This document shows, in pieces, positions 1 through 12,643 of a stretch of 64,000 nt of DNA (the stretch's first letter is position 1; every line of letters starts with the position of its first letter). This stretch comes from Tetrahymena thermophila SB210. Its lineage: Eukaryota; Ciliophora; Oligohymenophorea; Hymenostomatida; Tetrahymenidae. The stretch covers positions 1 to 64,000 of the forward strand of contig NW_002476507.1 of the NCBI RefSeq assembly GCF_000189635.1. Direction: 5' to 3'. The notes under the pieces are model-generated. The model saw only the letters and a list, made by a program, of their open reading frames with translations, searched no databases and had not been told where the DNA came from. Made by a program: the position numbers and the translations under genes.

Positions 1-452
1 CCAACCCCAACCCCAACCCCAACCCCAACCCCAACCCCAACCCCAACCCCAACCCCAACCCCAACCCCAACCCCAACCCCAACCCCAACCCCAACCCCAA
101 CCCCAACCCCAACCCCAACCCCAACCCCAACCCCAACCCCAACCCCAACCCCAACCCCAACCCCAACCCCAACCCCAACCCCAACCCCAACCCCAACCCC
201 AACCCCAACCCCAACCCCAACCCCAACCCCAACCCCAACCCCAACCCCAACCCCAACCCCAACCCCAACCCCAACCCCAACCCCAACCCCAACCCCAACC
301 CCAACCCCAACCCCAACCCCAACCCCAACCCCAACCCCAACCCCAACCCCAACCCCAACCCCAACCCCAACCCCAACCCCAACCCCAACCCCAACCCCAA
401 CCCCAACCCCAACCCCAACCCCAACCCCAACCCCAACCCCAACCCCAACCCC
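1..452. repeat. Macronuclear telomere, C-strand (CCCCAA)n
   Basis: About 75 uninterrupted copies of the hexamer CCCCAA run from the first base to 452, with no degenerate units, and then change abruptly into AT-rich DNA. This is the C-rich strand of a G4T2 telomere, the type known from Tetrahymena and other oligohymenophorean and hymenostome ciliates. Its position fixes the window as the left end of a linear macronuclear chromosome. The perfect repetition argues for telomerase addition rather than an internal telomere-like tract. Confidence 0.98.
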
Positions 453-2598
453 TGTATTTATTTTTTAGAATATTTTATAATTTAGAATCTTTAAATAAAT
501 ATATATTTTTAGATATCTAAAAGTCAAAAAATTTAGTAAAGATTTATGTAATATTTATTTTAAGACTAGGAAATTTATTTTTACGGTTTGATTTTTTTAA
601 TTTCATTGTTATAAAAATTTTATCAGTGTTTTTTATTGTCCAAATATAATATCTTTAGAATAAAATATTTTAAAAATAATAATTCCATGAAATAGATTAT
701 ATTTTATGAAATTTAAACAAAATAATTTGACTTAGAAGGTCTAAAAAATAAATAAAATAAATTATTTTTTAAAGTTTTAAATGCTTTAAAAATTTTTTGA
801 AAATAAATTTCAGACTATTTTATGAGGAATTTCTTTTTTAGATTCTCCTAAATTTAAAATATCACTAATTATAATAATATAGCTGCTGATATTTCAAATT
901 ATATTTAATTATCTATTGAATTTTTTATATTCAACAGTTTTTATATTTTTAAACATTATTTTTAAAAGAATTTATTCAATTTCTAATTTCTGAAAATTCA
1001 TATTTTTTTTAGCTAAATTTGTTTTTTAAAAGGGTTTTTATTTTATTTGTAACTAATGAACAATATATATAAAGCATTTTAATCAAATTATCAAATAAAA
1101 AATTGGCTATTCAAAAGTAGAAACTATTCAAACAAAACTATTTGTAAGTTTAATAATCTTAAATGAGAATAGATAAAAATAAGTCAGTGATGACAATAAA
1201 TTTTAACTGTACTGAACATAAATTTAAAAAGTGTAATTTAAATAAAAATGATGAAAAATTTAATATTGGGATTAAAATAAAAAAAATGCTGATGATAATG
1301 ATTATAATAAATTTAAATTAGTTAAAGAATTTGTTATTAATTTAAGATAGTCACTAATAAGTATAAACGAATATGTAATGATGACAAATAAAATCAGGTT
1401 TATAATATAATCAATATTATGGTTGATTATTTGATGGGTTAATAGTTAGATAAATACATATAGAATAAACTTAAAAATAATTGAGCAATTTTAGTAATAA
1501 ATGATAAACACAAAAATGAATTTTGTTTAGTAATAAATAATATCAAGTAAGCTTTCTCTAATTATAAAATATTTAGATTAAGTGCAAAAGCATTATAGTT
1601 TTGCTGACCTAATAACTAATAAAGTTAAATAAAATAAATAATTGTCTATTTGTTTGTTTTTTTTAGTAACACGCATATTAGAAAATTTTATGTATCTTTT
1701 TCTTAGTTATGCGAAGCAAATCAAGAAATTAATTGGTTTTTTAGTTTACATTTAAATCAATCTATGTAAAATTAAATTATGGATTTCGTTATCAATAATT
1801 GAGCTTTACTTTATGAATTTGTTTTAATTAATTTACGTTTAATGTTCTTTTCAAATTTCGTTTGTGTAAATTTTGTGGTAAATTATTGATTTCTAAATTA
1901 ATCTAATTATTTCAAGCTTTCATCTCTATCTTTATTTTTATTTCTAAAATAAACTAGAAAAAACCAAAGTTGATTGATTGATTGATTTCTTTTTCTCTCA
2001 ATTTATTTAAATTTGGATTACTAGAACAATCTCTTATCTGCTATTTTTGCCTCAGCTAGCAAACATTTTAAACAATTCGAGTAAAAAATTCAACATTCAA
2101 ATTTTCATATAACTATCACAAGCTATTTTAAAAAGAACAATAAAATTTGTAAGCTAAATTACAGGAAAAACATCAACTAGTTTTTTTTGATAATATTTAC
2201 AAGGACTGAAAGAAATTGATTGATAATTTTACTGAATATTAAGATATTCTTTATATAAAGCCAAAATAAAATGAGTTGATTTGCATTACTTTCTTTAATT
2301 ATTTTACTTGAAAAGCTGATTTTAATTATTATTTTTAACAAAACCTATTTATTTATGTCTATCGATTAAGAACTAAAAGAACAAAACTAACAATTTCTTT
2401 GTTTTCTATACATGCGCATAAGAGGTCTCCAAATAAAGAAATCTTAAATTGAGTTTGGTAGAGATGATAATATATAAGTAATATTATGTATGATTGATTA
2501 ATAGAAAGGAAATATATCAATATTTTTCTTATTTTTATTATAGATTAATATAGGAGTGAGTATTTTATCTACTTAGCAACTAGCATTCAATTTAGAAA
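453..2598. other. Subtelomeric non-coding region
   Basis: This is AT-rich DNA between the telomere and the first gene. It holds homopolymer A/T runs, a short TGAT-type repeat near 1971-1986 and one possible gene relic (1190-1434, listed separately). I see no other supported gene, RNA gene or mobile element. The 3' end of the minus-strand gene lies at 2599. Confidence 0.6.
1190..1434 (+). pseudogene. Possible relic of a Cys/His-motif protein
   Basis: From an ATG at 1190 the ciliate-code reading contains N-C-T-E-H-K-F-K-K-C-N-L-N-K-N-D-E-K-F, which resembles the start of a B-box-like C..H...C finger. After about 1285 that frame degenerates into a run of Met/Ile codons. Another frame, starting with the Asp/Asn-rich triplets at 1291, then reads D-D-N-D-Y-N-K-F-K-L-V-K-E-F and runs to a TGA at 1432. 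The switch of coding-like sense between frames suggests a decayed gene. The stretch is short, and in DNA this AT-rich it could arise by chance. Confidence 0.25.
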
Positions 2599-3564
2599 TC
2601 ATCTAGAGAGAAGATAAATAAGCTCTTTAAACATAATAACTATATCTATGTAGATATCTAATGCGGCAATTATATAATCATCCATTGTATATGTAATTGA
2701 TTTCTTTCCACTTAATCTTTATAGATCGAATACAAGGTATAGTGAAAATAACCCAATAATAGCCAAACTAACTATTACTTAGCTCATATAAGATTGATAG
2801 CTGCCAGCGACTATCAATATAACTATGACAGCTAGAGGGAAATAAATTAAGAGGGAGGTCTTCATTGTTACGTCAGTTTTTGAAAAACAGGCATAAATTG
2901 AAAGAGCAAAGACAATTATTGTGGTTAAAGCTCCTGCTAATAAGACAACTGTTGGGTTAGTGACTCCGCAAAGATAACTTATTAAAAAGCTCTCAGAAAA
3001 AGTATAAAGAAATAGCAAAATATAATTTTTAGGAACTTGGCGACAGAAGTCACGGAAACAGTAGAGCGCAAAGAGGAGTGCTATGTTCAAAAGTAGACAA
3101 AATATGGTTAACCATTTATTGTTTTATTAGAAGTTTTGGTAGGTAGGAGAAAATACTCCAACCAAAATAAAAAGTGTGGTGATTATAAGCTGCGCACAAA
3201 TGATTCCAAGAACCTTACGGATAAAAGCTCTTCTTGTGTCATCGCTGGAAAAAAGCGAGGTCATTTCAGGCTGACATTGCTCAATATTAGCTTATTCTAA
3301 TTAAGGATCTTCATTCATCTTCTTATTCTAGTTAATTTTTTTCTCCAACTCATACATATCTATTCTGACATCTTGATTGTTTAGAGGAAGTGGAGAGTTA
3401 TTTGAAGGAGAAGGGTTATTATTTGCTGTTATTTAACTAAGATTATTTTCTTTTAGTCGGAGTTTTTCCTAACCACCTGTATTTTAGCTCTTTAATGTTC
3501 TTTTATCTAGAGAATCTCCAGTATTTAGTTTCATTAGCTATTTCATTGGTTATTTTTCAGACAT
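2599..3564 (-). CDS. TMBIM / Bax inhibitor-1 (Lifeguard-like) membrane protein
   Basis: This is a single-exon gene of 321 residues read from ATG at 3564 to TGA at 2599-2601, with many TAA/TAG glutamine codons. Residues 1 to about 110 are polar and Gln/Asn-rich. The motif R-R-A-F-I-R-K-V-L-G-I-I-C-A-Q-L then starts a seven-helix hydrophobic region, as in TMBIM proteins (R..FI+KVY.....QL). The centre has E-S-F-L-I-S-Y-L-C, and the C-terminus has the family signature A-L-D-I-Y-I-D-I followed by a last hydrophobic segment. Family members sit in ER, Golgi or plasma membrane and affect calcium leak and cell-death signalling; that role here is inferred. It is the gene nearest the telomere and transcribes toward it. 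The family call is strong; the subfamily (TMBIM4/LFG-type) is less certain. Confidence 0.9.
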
Positions 3565-6282
3565 TTCAATTGTATTTTTGCTTTAATTTGCTGATTTAAT
3601 GCAAGTGATGATTAATTTTTTAACTTTTGTTTGTTTGTTTGTTTTTTATTTTTAATTAACTTTTTTAGTTGGATTATATTTTTTATAATCAATTTTTATT
3701 CCTTAATGTACTTATCCACAGATTTTTCTTTTAACATTATAATATGCTGATTCAATAATGTTTTTTTTTACGGATAGCTAGGCTGGCTTTCATAATTTTT
3801 TTTTTCAAATTCTGTTTTTATCTCTAATGATGTTTAACTCTTTTAGATATAAATGTATTTTTTATGGATAAAACTTTTACTAACTTAAGCTTTTATGCAT
3901 TTTTTATTGTAATCTCTTGTTTTAATTATATTTCATAAGGACTTTTAACAGGATATTTCACTTGTGTTTCATAGATAGTATTTTAAAATACATAAAATAT
4001 ATTTATGTCTCTGTAAACAACACTTTTAAATTAGAAGTGATCCTATTAAGTTGTTTTACATTGATTGTATATAATTTTATTATTTATATTTTTATCAAAT
4101 TAAAAACTCAGTTTCTTTTACTTGTTTTTTTTAAATTATACTGTTTTTTATAAATCAACCTATTATTATTCTACCCAAAAATCGTTTAATATAATATAAT
4201 GTAATACACGAATTTCCTTTTTGAAAAATAAATTACCTTTACGTAATTTAGTTATTTATCTCAAAATTAATGTATTCAGATTTTTATTCTAGAAATATAT
4301 ATGTTTTTATTTGACATCGCCAAAAAATGCAATAACTTGTTGCTAAAAAAATAGAGTTGATTAAAATCTATAAAACCTATAAATAAATAGCAAAACTAAG
4401 CAAATAATTAAATGTATTTTCTATTTTTTGACCATAGATCAATTTTAAGTGATATCTAAAAGATTTTGATTTTTGTTTTGGGTATTATTTCAATAGTTTT
4501 ACATTTTAAAATTAGTTTTATAATAAAAGGGTTAAAAAAACGTTGCTTAAATGGAGTGATTATTTTTTTGCTTATAGAAAAAAAGGAATATACATTTTAA
4601 GGTAAAATTATTATTTCAATTTTAAAAAAATCTAAATCTGATGAATTATTTATAAAAAATTTAAATTTTGTTACATGAAAAAAAAATGTATTATATTTAT
4701 TCTCGATTAGAAAAAACTTAAATTTTCTTATTTGAAGTGATTTTAATAATAACTCTGATTGAGTAGGAAATTCAGCTATTCTAACCATACAGAATATAAG
4801 AATTACAATTACAAACTCATAAATTTGAAAATTAAACAAACACATTCAGTATATTTTTTAAATCACTGTTCACATTTTAAAGAATTAAAATTTACCACTC
4901 AATGTTGAAATAGCTATTATTGAATAAAATAGCAGTAGTTGGCTTAAAATTATTTTAAAATATTATCTAATTTAATGAATGCGTTTTATTTTACAATTCA
5001 AACTGGTTTATATTTTTTTTGTGTATTGTAACTTAAAAAATTGAGATTTATTTAAACTTAAAATTTGTGAAGAATTAATGTTAATATAGATATTTACAGA
5101 ATACTTTACAGTTTAAATAAAGATTTGGTAAATAATTAACATATTTTTAATTAAATTTCATAATATTTTTTATCAAAAGCATAAAAGCAATCATTGCATA
5201 ATATTTTGTATCTATTTCAAAACCTATTTAATTCTTCTATTTGTTAAAATATATTTACTGGCAAAAATAAATATCCTCAAAATATTTTGAATTGCTAAAT
5301 CACTAATTTTTTCTAGATATTGTCAATGCATTTATATAAATCATTATAAAAATAAAGAAAATATTATTAAAATAAATAAATATCAATATAAAAATGAGAA
5401 AAAGAAAAGAATTTAAATAAATTATATTAATTTTAATTTATCTTCCAAAAAAGCTAAACAGCTCTTTATTTTAAAAATATAATTAAATCAAATAATCATG
5501 TAAATAAAGTTATCTACAAAAAAGTAAGTATCAGTAGGTATAACACATTTTATTTTATATATTATTTGTTTGTTTATTATTAAGAAACAGATTAATTAAT
5601 AAATTTTGTAATAAAAAATTTAAGAATAAATTTTTTTTCTTTAGTTTGATAAGGTAATATGATTTTATTCAAAATAATATTTATATTTCTTAAATTTAAT
5701 ATTAAAAATATTTAAATAAAATTAAATTTTTAAAATATAAAAAAAAATTTATTGTTTAAATTAAATTCATTAGAAAATTATTATTTTAAATAAAAATAAA
5801 TTTCAAAAAAATAAATACAATAATAAACTTAAATAAAATTATAATTTTAGATACTTTGCAAAAAACTTAATCAAAGTAAAAAAAATAAATTAATTTTAAA
5901 AATAAATTTGTTTTGGTAGAGTAAATTTTAATGAGAATATATTATAAATGAGTATTTTAAGATTAGAAATATGGATAGATTGATTGATAGATAGATAAAT
6001 TTTTGTAATATTTTTAACAATTTGAAAATTATTTAAATATCAAGAATTATTTATTAATTTATTTCTTTTCTATTTTCAAATTGATTGTATTTTTGTGTAT
6101 GTATGAATGCATTTAGTAGCATATGAATATTTATAAAATTACAAACAACTTTTGAAAAAAATACATAATTTAATTTAATTGCAAAATACATTCAATTTTT
6201 TATTAATTAAATATAAAATATATTAACTAATTGTATATTTTACACTTATTCTATTTATATTTATATTGTCAACTCAAAAATT
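3565..6282. other. Long intergenic region between divergent genes
   Basis: About 2.7 kb separates the start of the TMBIM-like gene (minus) and the Q/N-rich WD40 gene (plus), so it must contain both promoters. It is extremely AT-rich, with poly-T/poly-A runs and a short GATA-type repeat near 5975-5998. Short standard-code ORFs at 3962-4153 and 4597-4845 have AT-driven composition and are not supported as genes. I see no RNA gene. Confidence 0.6.
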
Positions 6283-9200
6283 ATGGTAAGAGAAAGACAA
6301 TATTTGAGCAAATAAGCAAATGTCAATTCTTAGACGGGCAACGTATCAGGAAGTATGAACTAGTAGTCAATTAGCAATACAAATACAAGTAATATTTAGA
6401 ATTAATTAGCGAATGCAGGAAACCATTCTAAGAAGAATTCATAAAGTAATATCTTTTCATATAGAAAGAGTCCTTAATCTCAATTGAACGATATCGTTCT
6501 TTAAAGCAGAGTATAGCAAAATCTTGGATAAAAAGGGATAGAAACTCGTTATTAGAAAGATAATTAGTAGTAATTCGGTTAAAGTCAGCAGCATTTTTAA
6601 TAAGAAGGGTATTAACAAATTTATAATCATGATAAAAATAATTCAAAAGGTGATGTTGTAGGCAAATTCTAAAATGGTTTTAAGCATATCAATTAAATGA
6701 TTTAAAATGTTGATAGGGAAAGCAACCTATAAAAAGAATAGCAATAACTTTAGTTTCATCAACAATAATTGCAGTCTTAGTAGTAGCAGTTGAATTAATT
6801 TACTATAAATACTTCTAATAGCAGCAATAATTATAACAATAACAACAACAATAAAAGATTAAATTCTCCTGCTTCCTCTACTCTTCAATTACAAGGACAA
6901 AATATTTCTCATAGATAATCTGTTGTAGGAAATAATATTGAAGAGTTAAAGCAATCATTAAAGCAGGGATTAATTAACTATCAATTTTAGAATTAGGATT
7001 CAGATAATTTATAAAATAACCCTTAAAATAGTAATTAGCAAATTAGCAATCCTATTTTAGCTAATAAAAATGGTTAGAATAATAGCAATAATCATGATCC
7101 AAATGAAAATCTTTCTATTTTAGCAAGTAAACTCTCTGAAATAGCATAGAATTTTTCATCTCCAGGGAAAAAATTAAATACAGCTTCTTCAACAATTTAT
7201 GCAAACAATTCAAACGTTCCACCCTCAGCTATGAAAAGTAGTAATACATTTATACAACCTAACAATATTAACTAACAATATAGTTAATCTATGCAATCCT
7301 CTCGTCATGCTTCTGGCAATCTTTACACTGCAGTATCATCTAACAATTAATTGCAAAATAATTAGTAAACTCATTAACAATAATAATAGTAAGTAAAATA
7401 ATAAAACGGAATTTCAAATTTGAGTAACTTAAAATATTCATAAAGCATTAATTAAAATTTAAACTATCAACCATAAAATAACAACAATTATAATAATTAG
7501 CAACTCTAGGATTATATTTAAGAATAAAATATTAAGCATTTTTCTCCTGGAAGGTATGTCGTTAACGAATATACTAAGTAACCTACTTCCTCATTAGCCA
7601 CATCTATTGCTAATACTCAAAAAAAATCTCAATAATAGACTTAATAGAAATAAAACCAGAATTTGAATGGTATTTATTAAGATATGTAAAGCAATCAAAC
7701 TACTTCTAATTAAGAGTTGAAGCCTTTTATCACAGACAGAGTGGTATACAATTAAAGTAATTTGAAATATAGATTATCAAAATATTAAATTTATCTTTTT
7801 CTTATATAGATTGATAGAGATATTTTTAAATTCTTAATATTTTTTTAAAAAATTATTATAAGAAGATAGCTCAAATTTTTCTAAGAATTAGCTAGAAAAC
7901 AATCTACAAATCTAAAATGTTGGGAATAAACAACAAAGAAAAGGTGCTTTTAACAATAATATAACCAAAAAAAAGAGATAAGAAATGAAAGAATACCGCC
8001 ATTTTTCAAGCATAGATTTTAAAAACTCTGAATAAAACTCTCTCATAAATAATACTCTTTAGCATAATCATAACATAAGTACCTAACACAATGTTAATAA
8101 TACAGTTAGTCATAATTTATCTCAAATAAGAAACATAAGCTAAATACCCATGAATTAAAACTCTAAAAATGTAACAAGTATCTCAGCTGCAAATACTTCC
8201 AGGTAATAAAAGACAACACAAAATTAAAATGTAATTTAAACTGTTAATTCTTTGATTTCTGTTGAATAAAAAATGCAATTAATGCAAGCAAATAAACTTA
8301 TTAACAGCTTGTAAACCAATACAAATGCTTCTTCAGTTATTAATACCAATGGAAGTTGTTAACAAGATAATAGTAAACTTATTTAGCAAGATACTCTTAA
8401 AATAAATCATATAGCTCCTAATCCTTCGGCTTAGTCAACAATGGCTAATCCTACATAACTAACAAACTAAATAGGATTTAATTAAAACAACCAATATAAC
8501 AATTTATAAAATTAAGGAAATAACAGCAAGAGCAATAATGTTTATATTCTTAATAAATAGCATTAACATAATTCCAGTTAATCTTAATTATAAAAGTAAG
8601 AAAATAGTCCTAATTCTAATGCACCTTCTAGATTAACAAACAGAAACAATACTTAAAGAACGCAGTCAAATGTAATAACAAACAAGAATTCAGGTTAAAA
8701 TTTATTAAGTTAAAGCATCTAATAAAATAATGGACTTAATAATGGGAATAATAATTACTCCTTAAACGCCAATTTAGGAAAATCTACAAATACAGTAAGT
8801 TAAAATTCTAAAAACAAATATTCATTATATCTACTTCAGCCATCTCATTCTCCTGGACACTAAAACTCTAGTAACTTGTTGTAAAATTAAGGTAGGGTGT
8901 AATCAGCAACAAATAATTCCTCAAGTAATTCAAATTAAAACAAATTAAACTCAAACATCCATAATGCTAACAGTACATTACAAAATAATTACTTGCTTAG
9001 TTAAAATTCTTCTAAGGTATTAAACCCTGCATATTAAGTAGCAAACAATAACTCAAATAGCGGTAACAGCAGCTTGGGAAAGCTAACATAGAACCTGTTT
9101 GGGAATCTAAGTATTCTATATAGTAATGTTAATTCAAGCAATGGAAATATAAATGGATTAAACAATAATCTTGGTACCACAAGTAGTCCGAATACTTATA

Positions 9201-12200
9201 ATGAGATTAATTAAAATTCTACAAATAATCTTAATTTAAAAATTTAGAAGCAATTATAGAACCGATAATACCCTCAATAAACATAATAGCAATAATTTAA
9301 TTTATTAAGCTCAAATATTGCTTAGTATAAAAAGTAAGGAGGTTCTACATCTATAGGAGTTGTTTAATAACCTTTGAGTGCAAAGAGTCCTGAATAAATG
9401 ATAAAAGAAAGAAGAAAACACTCTGAGTCAACTACTAACCATTCAAATAGTGCAAATAATACGAATGTAAAAATGTTTACTAATCTATCTTAAGGTAAGC
9501 AATTCGAAGAGGACCTTATTAAAGAGTAATAATCTGCTTCTTTTTACAAAAATATTTAAGTAGCGACAACTAAAAACTCTTTATAAAGTTCTATTTTACA
9601 GTAAGAACCCACTGTTTCTACTAAATCAGGTATCAATAAAACCAAGTTTAATTAATAACAATTCAATACCAATGAGCAAAATTAATTATTAAATTTAGAA
9701 AAAGATAAGATCATTTAAAAGAATTAGAAAGTTATGGTTTATAAAAATTCAAGCAAAACTCCTGAAAGAGAGCGTTATCCATTCAATACATCATCTTCAT
9801 CGTCTAGAAAAATAGAAATTCCTAAAAAAAGCAAAACTCCTAAAGATAGAGTACCTTCAAGTTAAAGTTCTGCTCCAAACTCAATTGCCTTAGACATAAG
9901 TTAAAATAAGGATCTCTTATAAAATAATTCTAGGCTTAAATTAGATGAGAGATAAATAATTAGTAATACTAATAATAATCAAATAGCCAAACATATGTAA
10001 AATAACATCATTAATTATCAAAATTTTATCTAGTCACACAAACAAGTAAACACATTAGATTTTAAGTATTAGTAGTAAACAAATAATTCAGATGACTAAA
10101 ATGAACTCTTAAAAGATTTTATCCTTGAAGATAATTAAAATAACTACAAATTCTCTTCAAAATACTAAAATGGTCATAATGATTTACTGTAACAATATAA
10201 TAATTTGCAGTTACCACTGAATCATGTAATTTTGCAATAAAATTTTTTAAATGAAGAAGACGATAAAACTAATTTAGAAAATGAGTAAAATTACTAATAA
10301 GAAGAATAGAAATTTGATTAAAATAGCTTAGCTTAAAATATCTATGATCACCAACAAAATATTTCAATCAATTCTTCTCATCTTTAAAAATTCAATTAAG
10401 ATTAATCATCGAATATTTAAAATACAAACCCTAATTAATAGCTATCAGACTCTAACAATATAGGTTCTTCTGAAGTTTCATCAAAAATTAATAATTCTCA
10501 TAACTCTTTTCTTAATCCTACAAGTAATAGCTCTTATAATCCAATAAAATTATAAACAATTGACTCCATGATTATACATCAACCATCTCAAGTATTGCAT
10601 ACTGGAATGACTGCTGACAAAGTTTCTTCATAGCCTTATCAAATCAATTAGCAATATGATGAGAGTAGAGATTATCATGAATATGCAGATTGTAGTAATG
10701 TTCTGAATAATTCACAGGGGATAGATTAGAATAACTTAAGAAGTATATCTAATTTAAAATAATAAAACAATGCTTACATAAATGATGAAGCAAATAACGA
10801 CAATAACATAAATGAAAAATACACAGGAATTATAAATATGTAAAATTTAGAACAAGCAATTCAGTAATAAAAAGGAAAGCAAGATAGATTTAATTAAAAT
10901 CAATAAGATTTATAGAATTTTCTTTCAGACAATTAAACTAATCCTGATCAATTGAGAGAAAAAATATATAAATAGCAAGAACAAGACCTAAAAAAGTATG
11001 AAAACTTAAATTAATTCTTAAAGACAAATTAAAAACAACTAATTAATAGTTCTGAAAAAGAAATTAACAATAAAAATTTACAAGATGATAGCAATAAACA
11101 AAGTACCAAAAATCTTAAATAATAGCTAGGAGATAAAAGGAAGTATATATTCTAAGAATCAAGTGATAAAAAAAGAAATTAAACTCCTGTAAATCAAACA
11201 AACAAAGGGATATCATCTTATCATACACAAAGCAGCACAAATAAAGCAGGAGGTCATCACAACCAATTAAAAATTAATTAGGATGAAATGCACAATTATT
11301 TAAATTCTTCAGCAAAAAAACCATAAAAACCTAACACATAATCAAGTCCAACGAGTAAAAACAACTTAATGCAAAACTTTTAGTCATATGAACCAAGTTT
11401 AATAAAAAATTATCCTTAAGTTCAACAAGCATAAGCTTAATAATATAAATTTTCTGAAATAGAGAAAAATAACCCAGTTTCAATTCTAAATACATAAAAC
11501 TCACAAGATTATTGTGAATAAAAAGAAGAGTCAAGCACAATTAGTGATAGACTTTAAAATATAAATAATGTTAAATAATAATATACAGATTAATAAATTG
11601 AGCTTAATTTAAATTAAAATGGATACTAAGATTAAGTAGTCAGTTATGAGAAAGCTCTACATGCAAATCTAATCCAAACTCTGTCAGACCATAAGCATAA
11701 GATAAATGCAATAGCTTATAATAGCTAAGATAACACAATTTTTACAGCCTCACATGACTATAATTTAAAAGCCTTTACTTCAGCTTCAGGTGAATAGTAA
11801 GATTATTATTGTTTCCAAACTATAAAGCATAAAAGATGGGTAACTTCATTAGAATACATACCTAATTTTAAAATTCTGCTTTCAGGTGGTGCAGATGGAC
11901 TAATTAAATTATTCAGGCCTTCATAAAATACTATTGTTGAAAGCAATAGATAATCTAATAATTAATAAAATGAATAACTTATGACTACAGTTTAATTAGA
12001 ACAGTTCAACAAAGGTCATTCAGGTACTGTAAGTGGACTTAAATATTTAAATGATACTAATTTGGTAAGCTCTGGTTCTGATGGATATGTAAATTTGTTT
12101 GATTTAGAAACACTTTAAGTTAAATAAAAGTTTAACTAAAATTCTGTCATTTAAAGTATTGAATGGATACCTTAAAGCAACCTTTTACTTAATTTAAATG

Positions 12201-12643
12201 AACACAATCTATCTTTTATTGACCTAAGAGATAATAAAATTGCTTTTTAGATTTAGAACTCAGATTTTTTATGTCTGAAATAATTAGATACAAATTGTTT
12301 TTTAGTTGGAACAGGGCAATATTATAATCAACAGACTAACCAAATTTGTGAAAATACCCCTTCAGCCTTGTTATTTGATTTACGTAATAACATGAATTAA
12401 CCTGCAAGTATTTTTAAACCATTTAATGGAAGTAGAATTAATTGCATTGAAAAATATGAAGATAAAAATATTTGTGTCATCGGCACTGATTAAAGCTTTG
12501 AAAGTATTAATTTAACAAACAACGAAGGAAACATACTTGATTCCTAAATTCCTTCTGTGAGATGCATTTCAATCGATAATGTTCACAATAGAATCTACTT
12601 AGGTTGTTAAAACCATGATCTTAGAATATACAAAACATTTTGA
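6283..12643 (+). CDS. Giant Gln/Asn-rich protein with C-terminal WD40 repeats
   Basis: The protein has about 2083 residues, from ATG at 6283 to TGA at 12641-12643. There is one intron near 7757-7865; an alternative acceptor at 7817 would also keep frame. Residues 1 to about 1750 are low-complexity Asn/Gln/Ser sequence with most Gln written TAA or TAG, plus a basic Ser/Pro patch near 9760-9860 (S-K-T-P-E-R-E-R and K-K-S-K-T-P-K-D-R). From about residue 1756 a WD40 propeller follows: S-D-H-K-H-K-I-N-A-I-A-Y, then F-T-A-S-H-D-Y, L-L-S-G-G-A-D-G-L-I-K-L-F, G-H-S-G-T-V-S-G-L and S-S-G-S-D-G-Y-V-N-L-F-D-L. WD40 domains are protein-docking platforms, so this is probably a scaffold; the partner is unknown. 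The long N/Q tract is prion-like in composition. The C-terminal domain is secure; the specific orthologue is not recognised. Confidence 0.88.

Noticed and set aside
3962-4845. Two small hydrophobic ORFs (3962-4153 plus, 4597-4845 minus)
   Set aside because: Phe/Ile/Leu/Tyr-heavy translation typical of AT-rich non-coding DNA; no start context or homology.
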